Shown: positions 16,512-25,499, counted from the stretch's first letter. The stretch is 64,000 bases of DNA from Amycolatopsis suaedae (GCF_004214935.1 NZ_SFCC01000004.1:186001-250000); one strand, 5' to 3'. Notes: generated by a model from the letters alone, not told the origin. Program-made: numbers and translations.

Positions 16512-18911
16512 ATGAGCCAACAACTGCTCCTGCCGGTCCTGCCGCTCGACGACGACGTGGTGCTGCCCGGCATGGTGGTGCCGCTGGACCTCGGCGACAC
16601 CGAGACCAGGGCGGCCGTGGAGTCCGCGCAGGCCGCCGTTCCCAGCGCGAACTTGCCCGGCATCCGGTCGTCGCTGTCCTCCCAGGCGCGGGTGCTCATC
16701 GTGCCGAGGGTCGACGGCGAGTACGCCGAGCTGGGCACGATCGCCACGATCGACCGGATCGGCAGAGTGCCCGGTGGGCGGACGGCCGTGCTGCTGCGCG
16801 GCACCCGCCGCGCCACGGTCGGCGCGACCGCGGACGGCCCCGGCGCCGCCCGCTGGGTGACCGCGAACCCGGTCGAGGAGGCGCCCGCCGACGAGAACGT
16901 CCGGTCGCTGGCCGCCGAGTACAAATCGGTCGTCGTGTCCGTGCTGCAGCAGCGGGGCGGCTGGCAGCTGATCGACGCGGTGCAGCAGGTGGAGGACCCG
17001 TCGGCGGTGGCCGACCTGGCCGGCAACGCCCCGTACCTGTCGCTGGAACAGAAGCTGGAGCTGCTGACCACGCTGGACGTCGCCGCCCGGCTGGAGAAGG
17101 CGCTGGCCTGGAGCAAGGAGCACCTGGCCGAGCTGGAGGTCAGCGACACCATCCGCAAGGACGTCGCCGAGGGCATGGAAAAGCAGCAGAAGGAGTTCCT
17201 GCTGCGCCGCCAGCTGGAGGCCATCCGCAAGGAACTCGGCGAGCTGGACGGCAGCGCCGACGATGACGACTACCGCGCCCGCGTCGAGGCCGCCGACCTG
17301 CCCGAGCACGTCCGCAAGGCCGCGCTGGCCGAGGTCGACAAGCTGGAGCGCACCTCCGACCAGTCGCCGGAGGGCGGCTGGATCCGCACCTGGCTGGACA
17401 CGGTGCTGGAGATGCCGTGGAACACCACCACGACCGACGTGCACGACATCGCCGGGGCCCGCGAGGTGCTCGACGGCGATCACGCCGGCCTGGCCGACGT
17501 CAAGGAACGCATCATCGAGTACCTGGCCGTGCGGGCCCGCCGCGCGCAGGGCGACGCGGTTGTCGGCGGCAGGCACTCCGGTGCGGTGCTGGCGCTGGTC
17601 GGCCCGCCCGGTGTCGGCAAGACGTCGCTGGGTGAGTCCGTCGCCAAGGCCATGGGACGCGAGTTCGTCCGGGTCGCGCTGGGCGGTATCCGCGACGAGG
17701 CGGAGATCCGCGGCCACCGGCGTACCTACGTCGGTGCGCTGCCCGGCCGGATCGTGCGGGCGATCAAGGAGGCCGGGTCGATGAACCCGGTGGTGCTGCT
17801 GGACGAGGTCGACAAGGTCGGCGCCGACTACCGGGGCGACCCGACGGCCGCCCTGCTGGAGGTCCTCGACCCCGAGCAGAACCACACGTTCCGCGACCAC
17901 TACCTCGAGGTGGAGCTGGACCTGTCCGACGTGGTGTTCCTGGCCACGGCCAACGCGCTGGAGACCATTCCCGGGCCGCTGCTGGACCGGATGGAGCTGG
18001 TGACGCTGGACGGCTACACCGAGCAGGAGAAGGTCGTCATCGGCCGCGACCACCTGCTGCCGAGGGAGCTGGAGCGGGCCGGGTTCGGGCCGGACGACGT
18101 GAGCTTCACCGACGCCGCGCTGAGCCGGATCGCCGCCGAGTACACCCGGGAGGCCGGGGTCCGCAACGCCAACCGCACCATCGCCAAGGTGCTGCGGAAG
18201 GTGGCGACCAGGGTCGCGCTGTCCGAGGTGACGCTGCCGGTGACGGTGGACGCCGCCGACCTCGACGACTACCTGGGCCGGCCGAGGCACCTGCCGGAGT
18301 CCTCGCTCCCGGCGTCGACACAGCGGACGGCCACGCCGGGCGTGGCGACCGGGCTGGCGGTGACCGGCGCGGGCGGCGACGTGCTCTACGTGGAGGCGTC
18401 GCTGGCGGACAAGGAGTCCGGCGGCACCGGGCTGACGCTGACCGGTCAGCTGGGTGACGTGATGAAGGAGTCGGCGCAGATCGCGCTGTCCTACCTGCGT
18501 TCCCGTGGTGCCGAGCTGGAGCTGCCGGTCGGCGACCTCAGGGAGCGCGGCATCCACGTCCACGTGCCCGCTGGCGCGGTGCCGAAGGACGGCCCGTCGG
18601 CAGGGGTCACGATGACCACCGCGCTGGCGTCGCTGCTGTCCGGCCGGGTGGTGCGGGCCGACGTGGCGATGACCGGTGAGGTGTCACTGACCGGGCGGGT
18701 CCTGCCGATCGGCGGAGTGAAGCAGAAGCTGCTCGCCGCGCACCGGGCGGGCATCACCACCGTGGTGATCCCGCAGCGCAACGAGCCCGACCTCGACGAT
18801 GTACCCGCCGAGGTGCTGGCTGAGCTGGACGTGCACCCGGTGGCCACCGTGCGTGAGGTGCTGGAGCTGGCCCTCACGCCGGCGGCCACCCCGGTGCCGT
18901 CAGCGGCGTGA
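16512..18911 (+). CDS. lon: ATP-dependent protease Lon
   Basis: 799 residues. LAN substrate-binding domain (1-200), coiled middle region, AAA+ module with Walker A GPPGVGKTS (about 364-372) and Walker B VVLLDEVDK, then the protease domain with Ser696 (KDGPSAGVTM) and Lys739 (GGVKQKLLAA), the catalytic dyad. It degrades misfolded cytoplasmic proteins. The HAIR site just before the start indicates HspR control and heat-shock induction. The 3' end overlaps the convergent DedA gene by 12 bases. Confidence 0.97.
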   Translation: MSQQLLLPVLPLDDDVVLPGMVVPLDLGDTETRAAVESAQAAVPSANLPGIRSSLSSQARVLIVPRVDGEYAELGTIATIDRIGRVPGGRTAVLLRGTRRATVGATADGPGAARWVTANPVEEAPADENVRSLAAEYKSVVVSVLQQRGGWQLIDAVQQVEDPSAVADLAGNAPYLSLEQKLELLTTLDVAARLEKALAWSKEHLAELEVSDTIRKDVAEGMEKQQKEFLLRRQLEAIRKELGELDGSADDDDYRARVEAADLPEHVRKAALAEVDKLERTSDQSPEGGWIRTWLDTVLEMPWNTTTTDVHDIAGAREVLDGDHAGLADVKERIIEYLAVRARRAQGDAVVGGRHSGAVLALVGPPGVGKTSLGESVAKAMGREFVRVALGGIRDEAEIRGHRRTYVGALPGRIVRAIKEAGSMNPVVLLDEVDKVGADYRGDPTAALLEVLDPEQNHTFRDHYLEVELDLSDVVFLATANALETIPGPLLDRMELVTLDGYTEQEKVVIGRDHLLPRELERAGFGPDDVSFTDAALSRIAAEYTREAGVRNANRTIAKVLRKVATRVALSEVTLPVTVDAADLDDYLGRPRHLPESSLPASTQRTATPGVATGLAVTGAGGDVLYVEASLADKESGGTGLTLTGQLGDVMKESAQIALSYLRSRGAELELPVGDLRERGIHVHVPAGAVPKDGPSAGVTMTTALASLLSGRVVRADVAMTGEVSLTGRVLPIGGVKQKLLAAHRAGITTVVIPQRNEPDLDDVPAEVLAELDVHPVATVREVLELALTPAATPVPSAA

Positions 18912-19634
18912 CCCGCGGATTCGCGGAAGGACCTCGGTCGGCGCGTCCGCGCCGGCCGGGGCCCGCACGGCGGGAAGGACCTGGGTCGGTTCGTCGTCGT
19001 CCGGCTCCCCCTTCTTGCGCTGACGCAGGCGCAGGAAGACGAACAGCGCCAGGGCCAGCACGACCAGTCCGATGACGACCTTCTGGAACACCCCGGCGTA
19101 CTCCTCGACCACCGGCCAGCTCTCGCCGAGCAGGTAGCCTGCGACGACGAAGATCGTGTTCCAGATCAGGCTTCCGGCCGCGGTGAGCACCAGGAACTTC
19201 GGCAGCGGCATCCGTTCCACCCCGGCCGGGAGCGAGATGAACGACCGGAAGACCGGCACCATCCGGCCGAAGAACACCGCCTTCGACCCGTGCTTGGTGA
19301 ACCAGGCCTCGGTCCGGTCGAAGTCCTTCGTGGTCACCAGCGGGATCTTGGCGATCAGCCGCCTGCTGCGGTCGCGGCCGAGCAGCCTGCCCGCGAAGTA
19401 GAACACCAGCGCGCCCAGTGTCGAACCGAGTGTGGTCCAGAACAGCGCGCCGCCGAGGCTGAACGTTCCCCGGCTGGCGGTGAAGCCCGCCAGGGGCAGC
19501 ACCAGCTCGCTCGGGATGGGCGGGAACACGTTGTCCAGCCCGACGATGACGGCGGCACCAACGCCACCGAGTGAATCCATGAGGTCGACCGCCCACCCTG
19601 CCAGGCCGGTCAGTGAGCCCCCCGCTTCCGCCAT
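18900..19634 (-). CDS. DedA / SNARE-associated family membrane protein
   Basis: 244 residues from the ATG at 19634. Family motifs include LDNVFPPIPSELVLPLAGF near the start, FAGRLLGRDRSRRL, FDRTEAWFTKHGSKAVFFGRMVPVFRSFISLPAG and LIWNTIFVVAGYLLG, with 4-5 membrane segments and a charged C-terminal tail. DedA proteins act in membrane lipid (undecaprenyl phosphate or PE) flipping; the specific substrate is unknown here. Confidence 0.9.
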   Translation of the reverse strand: MAEAGGSLTGLAGWAVDLMDSLGGVGAAVIVGLDNVFPPIPSELVLPLAGFTASRGTFSLGGALFWTTLGSTLGALVFYFAGRLLGRDRSRRLIAKIPLVTTKDFDRTEAWFTKHGSKAVFFGRMVPVFRSFISLPAGVERMPLPKFLVLTAAGSLIWNTIFVVAGYLLGESWPVVEEYAGVFQKVVIGLVVLALALFVFLRLRQRKKGEPDDDEPTQVLPAVRAPAGADAPTEVLPRIRGSRR

Positions 19635-19776
19635 GTGTCTCTGCCCTTTCCTTTTCCCGCCAACGTGTTTCCGACGGTAGAAGTGCCGGGCGGCGTGGTC
19701 GCTGGGGAAGCACACCCAATGACGGTGCGGAAAACCGCAGTACGGACAGTGCACTCCGCTGGCTACTCTCGGCGAT

Positions 19777-20916
19777 GTGGGACAGGTACGGGCCGCGGCG
19801 CGGGCGACAGCCGGGCTGGCACTGGGCGGGCTCACCGCCGTCGCCGAGCTGGCGTTCGTACTGGTCGGCTCCCCGCTGCTCGCCGTACCCGCGACCGGAC
19901 CGTTCGTCTCCCGGGTTGTTGACCGACTGGTCTACCTGGAACGCAGGCGGCTCTCCCGGTGGCTGCGAGTGACCGACCTCGAACCCTGCGGCGGCTGGCG
20001 AGGTGTGCGGTATCTCACTGCACGCAGCATCGTCGGCGGGCTGGGTCTGGGGGTGCTGCTGCTGATCGGCTACGGCGCGGTCGTCGGTGTGATCGCGCTG
20101 TGGATGGCGGCGTCCACCGGGCAGTTCAGCGACTCCGGCGACCCCGACGGGCTCGACTGGTACGACCCGATCGGCTTCCTGCTGCTCGGGGTGTTGCTGT
20201 TGTTCGTCGCGGTGCAGGGGCTGATCGGTGTCGCGGCGCTGGAACGCAGGCTCGCCGCGCACTTCCTGACGCCGTCGGCCACCGACCTGCTGTACCGGCG
20301 GATGGCGCACCTGTCCACCAGCAGGGACGAGGTGGTCGCCGCCGTTGACGACGAGCGCAGGCGCATCGAGCGCGACCTGCACGACGGGGTGCAGCAGCGG
20401 CTGGTGGCACTGGGCATGCTCGTCGGCCGGGCACGGCGCAGCCGTGATCCGGAGCGCACGGCCGACCTGCTGCGGCAGGCGCAGGAGGAGACCCAGCGGA
20501 CGCTGGACGACCTGCGTGAGGTGTCCTGGCGGGTGTTCCCGCACGTGCTCGACGCGGGCGGGCTGCGGCCCGCGCTGGACGCCGTCGCCGAGCGGTCCAG
20601 CCTGCCGCTGACCCTGCGCTACGCGGTGTCGGCGGAGCTGAGCAGGCCGATCGAGACGGCGGCGTACTTCGTGGTTTCCGAGGCCGTCACCAACGCCGTC
20701 AAGCACGGTGGCGGGACGCGGATCGGGGTGGATGTGGTGGAGGAGGACGGGATGGTCCACGTGGTGGTGTCCGACGACGGGTGCGGTGGCGCCCGGGCGT
20801 CCGGTGGCGGCCTGTCCGGGCTGGCCCGGCGGGTCGCGGCCGCGGACGGGACGTTCACGCTGGACAGCCCGGCCGGTGGGCCGACCGTGGTGCGGGCGGT
20901 CCTGCCGTGCGCATAG
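19777..20916 (+). CDS. Sensor histidine kinase, NarL/DesK class
   Basis: 379 residues from GTG. Two hydrophobic regions (about 10-45 and 85-150) form the sensor. The HisKA_3 box ERRRIERDLHDGVQQR has phospho-His202. The HATPase domain shows VVSEAVTNAVKHGG (N box) and VSDDGCGG (G1 box), followed by GGLSGLARRV. It phosphorylates the response regulator encoded next, whose start overlaps this gene by 10 bases. The signal is unknown. It may act on the adjacent exported protein or elsewhere. Confidence 0.92.
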   Translation: MGQVRAAARATAGLALGGLTAVAELAFVLVGSPLLAVPATGPFVSRVVDRLVYLERRRLSRWLRVTDLEPCGGWRGVRYLTARSIVGGLGLGVLLLIGYGAVVGVIALWMAASTGQFSDSGDPDGLDWYDPIGFLLLGVLLLFVAVQGLIGVAALERRLAAHFLTPSATDLLYRRMAHLSTSRDEVVAAVDDERRRIERDLHDGVQQRLVALGMLVGRARRSRDPERTADLLRQAQEETQRTLDDLREVSWRVFPHVLDAGGLRPALDAVAERSSLPLTLRYAVSAELSRPIETAAYFVVSEAVTNAVKHGGGTRIGVDVVEEDGMVHVVVSDDGCGGARASGGGLSGLARRVAAADGTFTLDSPAGGPTVVRAVLPCA

Positions 20917-21551
20917 TGCTGGCCGAGGACTCGACGCTCCTGCGGGAGGGCCTGGTCCGGCTGCTCGCCGAGGAGGACCACGAGGTGGTGGCCGCGGTCG
21001 GTACGGCGACCGAGTTGCTGGCGATGACCGAGCGGCACCGGCCGGACGTGGTCGTCACCGACGTGCGCATGCCGCCGTCGCACACCGACGAGGGCCTGCG
21101 GGCGGCGCTGGAGATCCGCCGCAGCTGGCCCGAGGTGGGTGTGCTGGTGCTGTCCCAGTACGTCGAGAAGCGTTACGCCACAGAGCTTCTGACCGGTGAC
21201 GGCGAGCGTGTCGGGTACCTGCTGAAGGATCGCGTCGCGCAGGTCGGTGAGTTCCTCGACGCGCTGGAGCGGGTGGCCGCCGGCGGCGCGGCGTTCGACC
21301 CCGAGGTGGTCCGGCGGTTGCTGGCCCGCACCACGCACGTCGATCCGCTGTCGCGGCTGACCGCGCGGGAGAACGAAGTGCTCGGGCTGATGGCGCAGGG
21401 GCACACCAACGCGGCCATCGCGGGACAGCTGTACGTCTCGCAGAGCGCGGTGGAGAAGCACGCCAACGCGATCTTCGACAAGCTGGAGCTGTCGCACACC
21501 AGTGGCTACAGCCGCCGGGTGCTCGCCGTGTTGCGGTATCTGGGTTCTTAG
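20907..21551 (+). CDS. LuxR/NarL-type response regulator
   Basis: 214 residues from GTG within the 3' end of the kinase gene. The receiver domain has acidic ED at the start, phospho-Asp52 in VVTDVRMPP and Lys in YLLKDRV. The C-terminal LuxR HTH reads LTARENEVLGLMAQGHTNAAIAGQL followed by SAVEKHANAIF. Translationally coupled to its kinase. Confidence 0.93.
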   Translation: MRIVLAEDSTLLREGLVRLLAEEDHEVVAAVGTATELLAMTERHRPDVVVTDVRMPPSHTDEGLRAALEIRRSWPEVGVLVLSQYVEKRYATELLTGDGERVGYLLKDRVAQVGEFLDALERVAAGGAAFDPEVVRRLLARTTHVDPLSRLTARENEVLGLMAQGHTNAAIAGQLYVSQSAVEKHANAIFDKLELSHTSGYSRRVLAVLRYLGS

Positions 21552-21560
21552 TGCCGTGAG

Positions 21561-21579
21561 TCACCCGACCGTCGGGTGA
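21561..21579. repeat. TCACCCGA-CCG-TCGGGTGA palindrome
   Basis: Perfect 8-bp arms with a 3-base centre, 10 bases after the response-regulator stop and about 70 bases before the next start. Possible operator of the two-component system or short terminator. A related CACCCG-GT-CGGGTG lies at 42690-42703. Confidence 0.5.
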
Positions 21580-21647
21580 ACAGCCTTGGCCGAGGGCGTC
21601 GCGTACCTACGCTCGTCGACAGGAGTCGGGCCTGTCGAGGAGGCGGA

Positions 21648-22124
21648 ATGACGAAGCCGGTGTCCAGAAGATCGGCCCTGCTGGCCGCGCCCGTCGTCGT
21701 GGCAGGCGGGATCCTCGCGGCGCAGGGCACCGCGGCGGCCGACGATCCGGTCGAGATCCTGTTCACCGGGCACCGCAAGCTGGACACGTTCCCGGCGCAG
21801 CCGACGGCGGGCACCACGTTCACCGTGTATCTCGAACTGACCAACCCGTTCGGTCACCTCGTGGGTGACGGCTCGATCCGGGCGACGATCATCGACGTCG
21901 TCGGGTCCGGCCCGCCGCGGGTGCTGGTGCAGAGTTCGCTGGTGTTCCGCTTCTCCGCGGGCGACGTGCACGGCTCGGCGATGCACACCTGGCTCGCGCC
22001 GAGCGGGACCGTCCACACGATGGCGATCACCGGCGGCACCGGCGCGTACCGCACTTCCCGCGGCGACGGCGGTTTCCGGCAGGATTCCGCCGACCAGACG
22101 GCGTTCTGGCTCGCCCTGTCCTAG
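21648..22124 (+). CDS. Tat-exported allene-oxide-cyclase-like barrel protein
   Basis: 158 residues; ATG with GGAGGCGGA upstream. The Tat-like signal (SRRSALLAAPVVVAGGILA) ends near AAA-DDP. The mature domain has beta-strand pattern and the motif AITGGTGAYRTSRGDGGF, characteristic of the allene oxide cyclase/dirigent-like barrel found in actinobacterial secreted proteins. Catalysis is unproven in bacteria. It is downstream of the response regulator; a regulatory link is possible. Confidence 0.7.
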   Translation: MTKPVSRRSALLAAPVVVAGGILAAQGTAAADDPVEILFTGHRKLDTFPAQPTAGTTFTVYLELTNPFGHLVGDGSIRATIIDVVGSGPPRVLVQSSLVFRFSAGDVHGSAMHTWLAPSGTVHTMAITGGTGAYRTSRGDGGFRQDSADQTAFWLALS

Positions 22125-22603
22125 ACCGCGAAGACGAGCACGTGGCCGTCGGGGGTCTGCACGCTGATCGACCGCAGGTCGCCGGGGTCGACGAGGGCCG
22201 CGCCGGTCAGTTCCGTCGTGCCCTCGCCCGCCGCGGCGACCCAGCTGCCCGCGAGGTGGGCGACGCCGTCGTCGCCGGTGGCGACGAGCAGGCACGGCTG
22301 TCCCGGCCGGACCCCGGCCACCGTGGCGACGATCCGGGACCAGCCGTCGGCGGGATGGACGGTGGCGGCGAGCCGGATGTCGCCCGCGGTGCCGTGGAAC
22401 GTCGCAGGCCGGTCCTGCCATGCCACGACGACGCCCCCGGTCAGGGCGCCCGCGGCGAGCAGAACCGCGGTGAAGGTGGTGGCCAGTGCCCGGCGTCTGC
22501 GGTAGCGCGCCCGTTCCCGGCGGATCCGCGCCAGTGCCGCACGCAGCGGGGCCGGCCCGGCAGGCGCTGGGGGGTGGACAGCGCGTGCCGGGCCGGAGCT
22601 CAC
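22121..22603 (-). CDS. Single-pass membrane protein, anti-sigma-like C-terminal region, unknown function
   Basis: 160 residues if started at the GTG at 22603; an ATG at 22645 would overlap the upstream gene by 29 bases. A basic Arg-rich cytoplasmic segment (RIRRERARYRRRRALATTF) precedes one membrane helix and an extracytoplasmic domain (about 100 residues). This is the layout of actinobacterial anti-sigma C-termini, but no zinc-finger and no sigma gene are present. Probably cotranscribed with the lipoprotein gene upstream. Start uncertain. Confidence 0.6.
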   Translation of the reverse strand: MSSGPARAVHPPAPAGPAPLRAALARIRRERARYRRRRALATTFTAVLLAAGALTGGVVVAWQDRPATFHGTAGDIRLAATVHPADGWSRIVATVAGVRPGQPCLLVATGDDGVAHLAGSWVAAAGEGTTELTGAALVDPGDLRSISVQTPDGHVLVFAV

Positions 22604-22616
22604 CTGCCGGAAGGGA

Positions 22617-23606
22617 TCAGTAGCCGGACCCACCGCTGGACTCACCGGACTCGGCGGGAGCCTGCTGCTCCTGCTCGGCGGACGGGACGGGCGCCTCGGA
22701 CTTGCAGCCTTCGGGCATCATGGCGAACCAGTTGCCGCCGACGCCGTGCCCCTTGGCCTCGCCGGGCGCGGTGTCCTTGGCGTACCAGTAGATCGGCCAG
22801 CCGCCGAGCGTGACCTGCCAGCTGCCGTCGTCGCGCTTGACCTTGCCGACCAGCTTCGGGTCCACGCCGTCGAGTTCGGGCGTCACCTCGGACAGCACCG
22901 GCGGCCACTGCTTCGCGCAATCGCCGTTGCAGTTGGACTTCGGCGGCTTCTTGCTGTCCTTTGTGAACAGATAGAGGGTGCGGCCGTTCTGGTCGGTCAG
23001 GACGCGGCCGACGCCTTCGGCCTCACCCGCGACGAGTTTGACGGTCTGTTCGGGCTGCTGCTGTTCCTGTTGTGCGGCGGGCTGTGCGGTGGCCTTGCCG
23101 CCCTGCGGGGTCACGGCGTACCAGGTGCCGCCGACCCCCTGGCCGGTCGCCTCCCCCGCCCCGGCGTCCTTGGAGTAGCGGTACACCGGCCAGCCCTTGA
23201 CGGTCACCTGCTCGCGGCCGTCGGAGCGCATGACCTTGCCGACGACGCTGGGGTCCACGCCGGTCAGTTCCGGCGCGGTCTCGCCGTGCAACAGTGGTGG
23301 CCAGGCGGTGGCGCATTCGGCTTCGCAGTTGGACTTCGACGGGTTGGCCGAGTCCTTGTCGAACCGGTAGAGGGTCATCCCGCTCTGTTCGGTGAGCACC
23401 GTCCCGACGCCGTTGACGTCCTTCGCGGTCAGCTTCACCTGCCCGGCGGCGGCGTTGCCGGCCGGTGCCTTGCCGACGGCGGCGCCCGCGTTCTCGACGG
23501 CCACCGGTGCGGCGACCGGTCCGTCCTGCGCCCCACCGCAGGCGCTCAGCGCGACAAGGCCGATCGCGGCCGTGGCGGCGGACAAGAACAAGCGCTTGCT
23601 TGGCAT
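22617..23606 (-). CDS. Lipoprotein with two COG4315-like repeats
   Basis: 329 residues; ATG with GAAGGAG upstream. Lipobox LVALSACGG. Two tandem units (about residues 55-170 and 190-305) each contain TLYRFDKDS or TLYLFTKDS, a CxxxCAxxWPP Cys pair, GWPVYRYSKD or GWPIYWYAKD, and a GVGGTWYAV or GVGGNWFAM end. This is the secreted-repeat family annotated as COG4315; function unknown, possibly redox-related. The Pro/Gln-rich linker and Glu/Ser tail are low complexity. Confidence 0.8.
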   Translation of the reverse strand: MPSKRLFLSAATAAIGLVALSACGGAQDGPVAAPVAVENAGAAVGKAPAGNAAAGQVKLTAKDVNGVGTVLTEQSGMTLYRFDKDSANPSKSNCEAECATAWPPLLHGETAPELTGVDPSVVGKVMRSDGREQVTVKGWPVYRYSKDAGAGEATGQGVGGTWYAVTPQGGKATAQPAAQQEQQQPEQTVKLVAGEAEGVGRVLTDQNGRTLYLFTKDSKKPPKSNCNGDCAKQWPPVLSEVTPELDGVDPKLVGKVKRDDGSWQVTLGGWPIYWYAKDTAPGEAKGHGVGGNWFAMMPEGCKSEAPVPSAEQEQQAPAESGESSGGSGY

Positions 23607-23717
23607 CGGACATGCTCCTTCGGTCGCGGTGTGCTTTGGTGTGGTGTAGGCACCCCAGACACGGACGCGGTTCGGCAGCGGTTCGAACTTTTTCGGCAGA
23701 TGCCGGATCCTGGCAGG

Positions 23718-23936
23718 ATGAGGAAGCCCTGGCGTGGTGTCGGCGATGCGCTGGCGACGATCGGTGCGTGGCTGTTCGGCCTGGTCATCGCGCTGTTGGT
23801 GGTGCTGGCGGTCTGGGCCGCGTTCAACGGGGAGAAGTCCGGCGACGGCGACTACGAGCCCTACGACCCGCCGGACTTCCCGGTGTTCACGCCGCCCCCG
23901 TTCACCCCGTACATCCCCCAGGGCCCGATCCGATGA
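23718..23936 (+). CDS. Small membrane protein with Pro-rich tail
   Basis: 72 residues: MRKPWRGVGDALATIGAWLF, one membrane helix (LVIALLVVLAVWAAF), then a Pro/Phe/Tyr-rich acidic tail ending YIPQGPIR. The reading frame shows coding-type GC3. Divergent from the lipoprotein gene; its end overlaps the next, convergent gene by 35 bases. Not recognised. Confidence 0.6.
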   Translation: MRKPWRGVGDALATIGAWLFGLVIALLVVLAVWAAFNGEKSGDGDYEPYDPPDFPVFTPPPFTPYIPQGPIR

Positions 23937-24462
23937 TGCGCCTGGCCTCGGCCAGGACGTCAGCGTCGATTTCCTCCCGGGTCTGAGCCGTGAACTCGGT
24001 GTATTCGTAGGCGTCGTCAAGCCTCGCCAGCTCCTCGGCGAGTTTGAGGAAGTGGCCGTGGCGCTGGTGTACCCAGGTGGTCAGGTCCCGGGGCGTGACC
24101 TCGCCGGTCAACGCTGCAGCGGCCACGATCCGGAGCGCGGTTTCCTCGGCCGCGATGCTGCCTCGGTCGCAGCTGGGCAGACCGACCTCACGCAGTGCGG
24201 TCGGCAGCAACTCCGGCAGGCCGTCGTGCGCCTCGGCGCGGTCCAGAGCCGCGACCATGCTCATGCCGGGACCGTCCGCTCCCGCGACGAGCGCGTCGCA
24301 CGCGGCAAGCACGACGTCGAAGGCCGTGCGCCGGTCGACGTACCACAGTCCGACGGTGCGCTCCAGCCTTACCAGCGCCTGCTCCAGTTCCACGGCGCCA
24401 ATGCTCCCCGTCGACGTTCTTGTGGCCAACTCCCGGGGGCCGAGTTGCACACTCAGCTTCAC
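23902..24462 (-). CDS. Conserved-looking hypothetical protein
   Basis: 186 residues, mostly helical, no signal or membrane segment. Contains WYVDRRTAFDVVLAACDALV and VTPRDLTTWVHQRHGHFLKLAEEL. No motif that I recognise. It is divergent from the methyltransferase gene at 24480, with only 17 bases between starts. Confidence 0.6.
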   Translation of the reverse strand: MKLSVQLGPRELATRTSTGSIGAVELEQALVRLERTVGLWYVDRRTAFDVVLAACDALVAGADGPGMSMVAALDRAEAHDGLPELLPTALREVGLPSCDRGSIAAEETALRIVAAAALTGEVTPRDLTTWVHQRHGHFLKLAEELARLDDAYEYTEFTAQTREEIDADVLAEARRIIGSGPGGCTG

Positions 24463-24479
24463 CGTGGGAGGTGAACGAC

Positions 24480-25238
24480 GTGACCCGAGCGCACGACGAT
24501 GAGCGGCTGGCCGACGTCTACCAGGCAGGCAACGAGATGCCGGAGCGGTCCCTGGAAGCGTGGGTCCGGTTCATCGGGTCACTGGCGAACGGCCCGGTCA
24601 CCAGCGTCCTCGACGTGGGAGCGGGCACCGGCATGTTCTGTGCCGCGATGGCCCGCTGGCTGCCGGTCAGCACGGCCGTCGGCGTGGAGCCGTCGCTCGC
24701 CATGGTGCGTTGCGCCGTCCCCGGGGTCCACTACGTGGCGGGCACGGCCGAGCAGCTTCCGGTCGCCTCGCGGGCGTTCGACCTGGCGCTGCTGTCCCGC
24801 GTGGTACACCACCTGCCCGATCGCCGCGCCGCCGCGGCGGAGCTGGTCAGAGTGCTGCGCCCGGGTGGAACGGTGGTCGTCCGCACGACGTTCCGGGAGC
24901 GCCTGGACGCGCTCGTCTACGACTACTGGCCCCGGCTGCGGGAGATCGACAGCCGGCGCTTCCCGAGCCGGGACGAGGTCGTGGCCGACCTCACGGCCGC
25001 GGGACTCTCGCTCACGCGTGAGACGTCCTTCGCCCAGCCCGTTGCCGCCGACCTGCGGGAATACCGCGCCCGGATGGCGACCGCTCCGTTGTCGAAGTTC
25101 GCCCACCTGTCCCCCGCGGAGTTCGCCGACGGTCTGGCGCGGATGGACCGGGCCGGTTCACGGCAGCCGGTCGAGGAGCGCTACGACGTCGTGGCGTTCA
25201 CGCGTCGCGGCATGGAGCACGCGTCCGCACGCACGTGA
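24480..25238 (+). CDS. Class I SAM-dependent methyltransferase
   Basis: 252 residues; GTG with GGAGGTGA upstream. SAM-binding motif I LDVGAGTGMFCAAMARW, motif II VEPSLAM, AEQLPVASRAFDLALLSRVVHHL and LRPGGTVVVRT, typical of the Methyltransf_11/25 (UbiE-like) group. Substrate unknown. Its stop codon lies inside the inverted repeat at 25235-25281, the last chromosomal feature before the integrated element. Confidence 0.87.
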   Translation: MTRAHDDERLADVYQAGNEMPERSLEAWVRFIGSLANGPVTSVLDVGAGTGMFCAAMARWLPVSTAVGVEPSLAMVRCAVPGVHYVAGTAEQLPVASRAFDLALLSRVVHHLPDRRAAAAELVRVLRPGGTVVVRTTFRERLDALVYDYWPRLREIDSRRFPSRDEVVADLTAAGLSLTRETSFAQPVAADLREYRARMATAPLSKFAHLSPAEFADGLARMDRAGSRQPVEERYDVVAFTRRGMEHASART

Positions 25239-25281
25239 AGGCCACCTTCACCACGTCTCACGTAATGAAGGTGGCCTTCAC
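25235..25281 (+). terminator. GTGAAGGCCACCTTCA inverted repeat after the methyltransferase gene
   Basis: GTGAAGGCCACCTTCA (25235-25250) and its exact complement (25266-25281) form a 16-bp stem with a 15-base loop that includes the stop codon. It may terminate the gene. Similar words are common intergenic repeats in Amycolatopsis-like genomes, from memory. Confidence 0.5.
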
Positions 25282-25302
25282 GAGCTTCGGCCCGAAAACC
25301 GA

Positions 25303-25336
25303 AAGGGCCCCGCGACCTGGTGGTCACGGGGCCCTT
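25303..25336 (-). terminator. Original chromosomal terminator of tRNA-Tyr
   Basis: Stem of 15 bp with one mismatch (AAGGGCCCCGCGACC with GGTCACGGGGCCCTT), seven bases beyond attL. It is the counterpart of the hairpin at 37330-37370 next to the intact tRNA-Tyr. Confidence 0.7.
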
Positions 25337-25342
25337 CCGGGG

Positions 25343-25393
25343 GTGGCAGGTGAGGGATTCGAACCCCCGAAGGCGAAGCCGTCTGATTTACAG
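25343..25393 (-). repeat. attL: 3' part of tRNA-Tyr
   Basis: 51 bases identical to 37379-37429. They cover the 3' end of tRNA-Tyr up to the anticodon loop and stop there, followed by unrelated element sequence, so this copy is not a working tRNA. It marks the left boundary of the integrated element. Confidence 0.93.
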
Positions 25394-25468
25394 GGGGATG
25401 ATCGTGTCGCCCCGAAATGACCGACCACCTGCGGGTATCGGCTCCGTGTAGCGCGTGCACGGGCACCC

Positions 25469-25488
25469 TGGCCCACGTGTGGCCCACG
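25469..25488 (+). other. Candidate integrase arm-type sites, left
   Basis: TGGCCCACG-TG-TGGCCCACG: two direct 9-mers, 11 bases apart, 76 bases inside attL. The same pair with the same spacing and orientation is at 37260-37279 near the right end. Arm-site pairs flanking the core are expected for a tyrosine recombinase. Confidence 0.65.
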
Positions 25489-25499
25489 CGCGTCCCGGC

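Noticed and set aside
16494-18563. Long minus-strand open frame opposite lon
   Set aside because: Lon is fully supported by motifs; the antisense frame has no recognisable domain.
22121-22645. Anti-sigma factor assignment
   Set aside because: One membrane helix and a similar outside domain, but no zinc-binding anti-sigma motif and no sigma gene beside it; left as unknown.
25343-25393. Second tRNA-Tyr gene at the left boundary
   Set aside because: Only the 3' part up to the anticodon loop is present; the 5' half is missing, so it is an attachment-site remnant.
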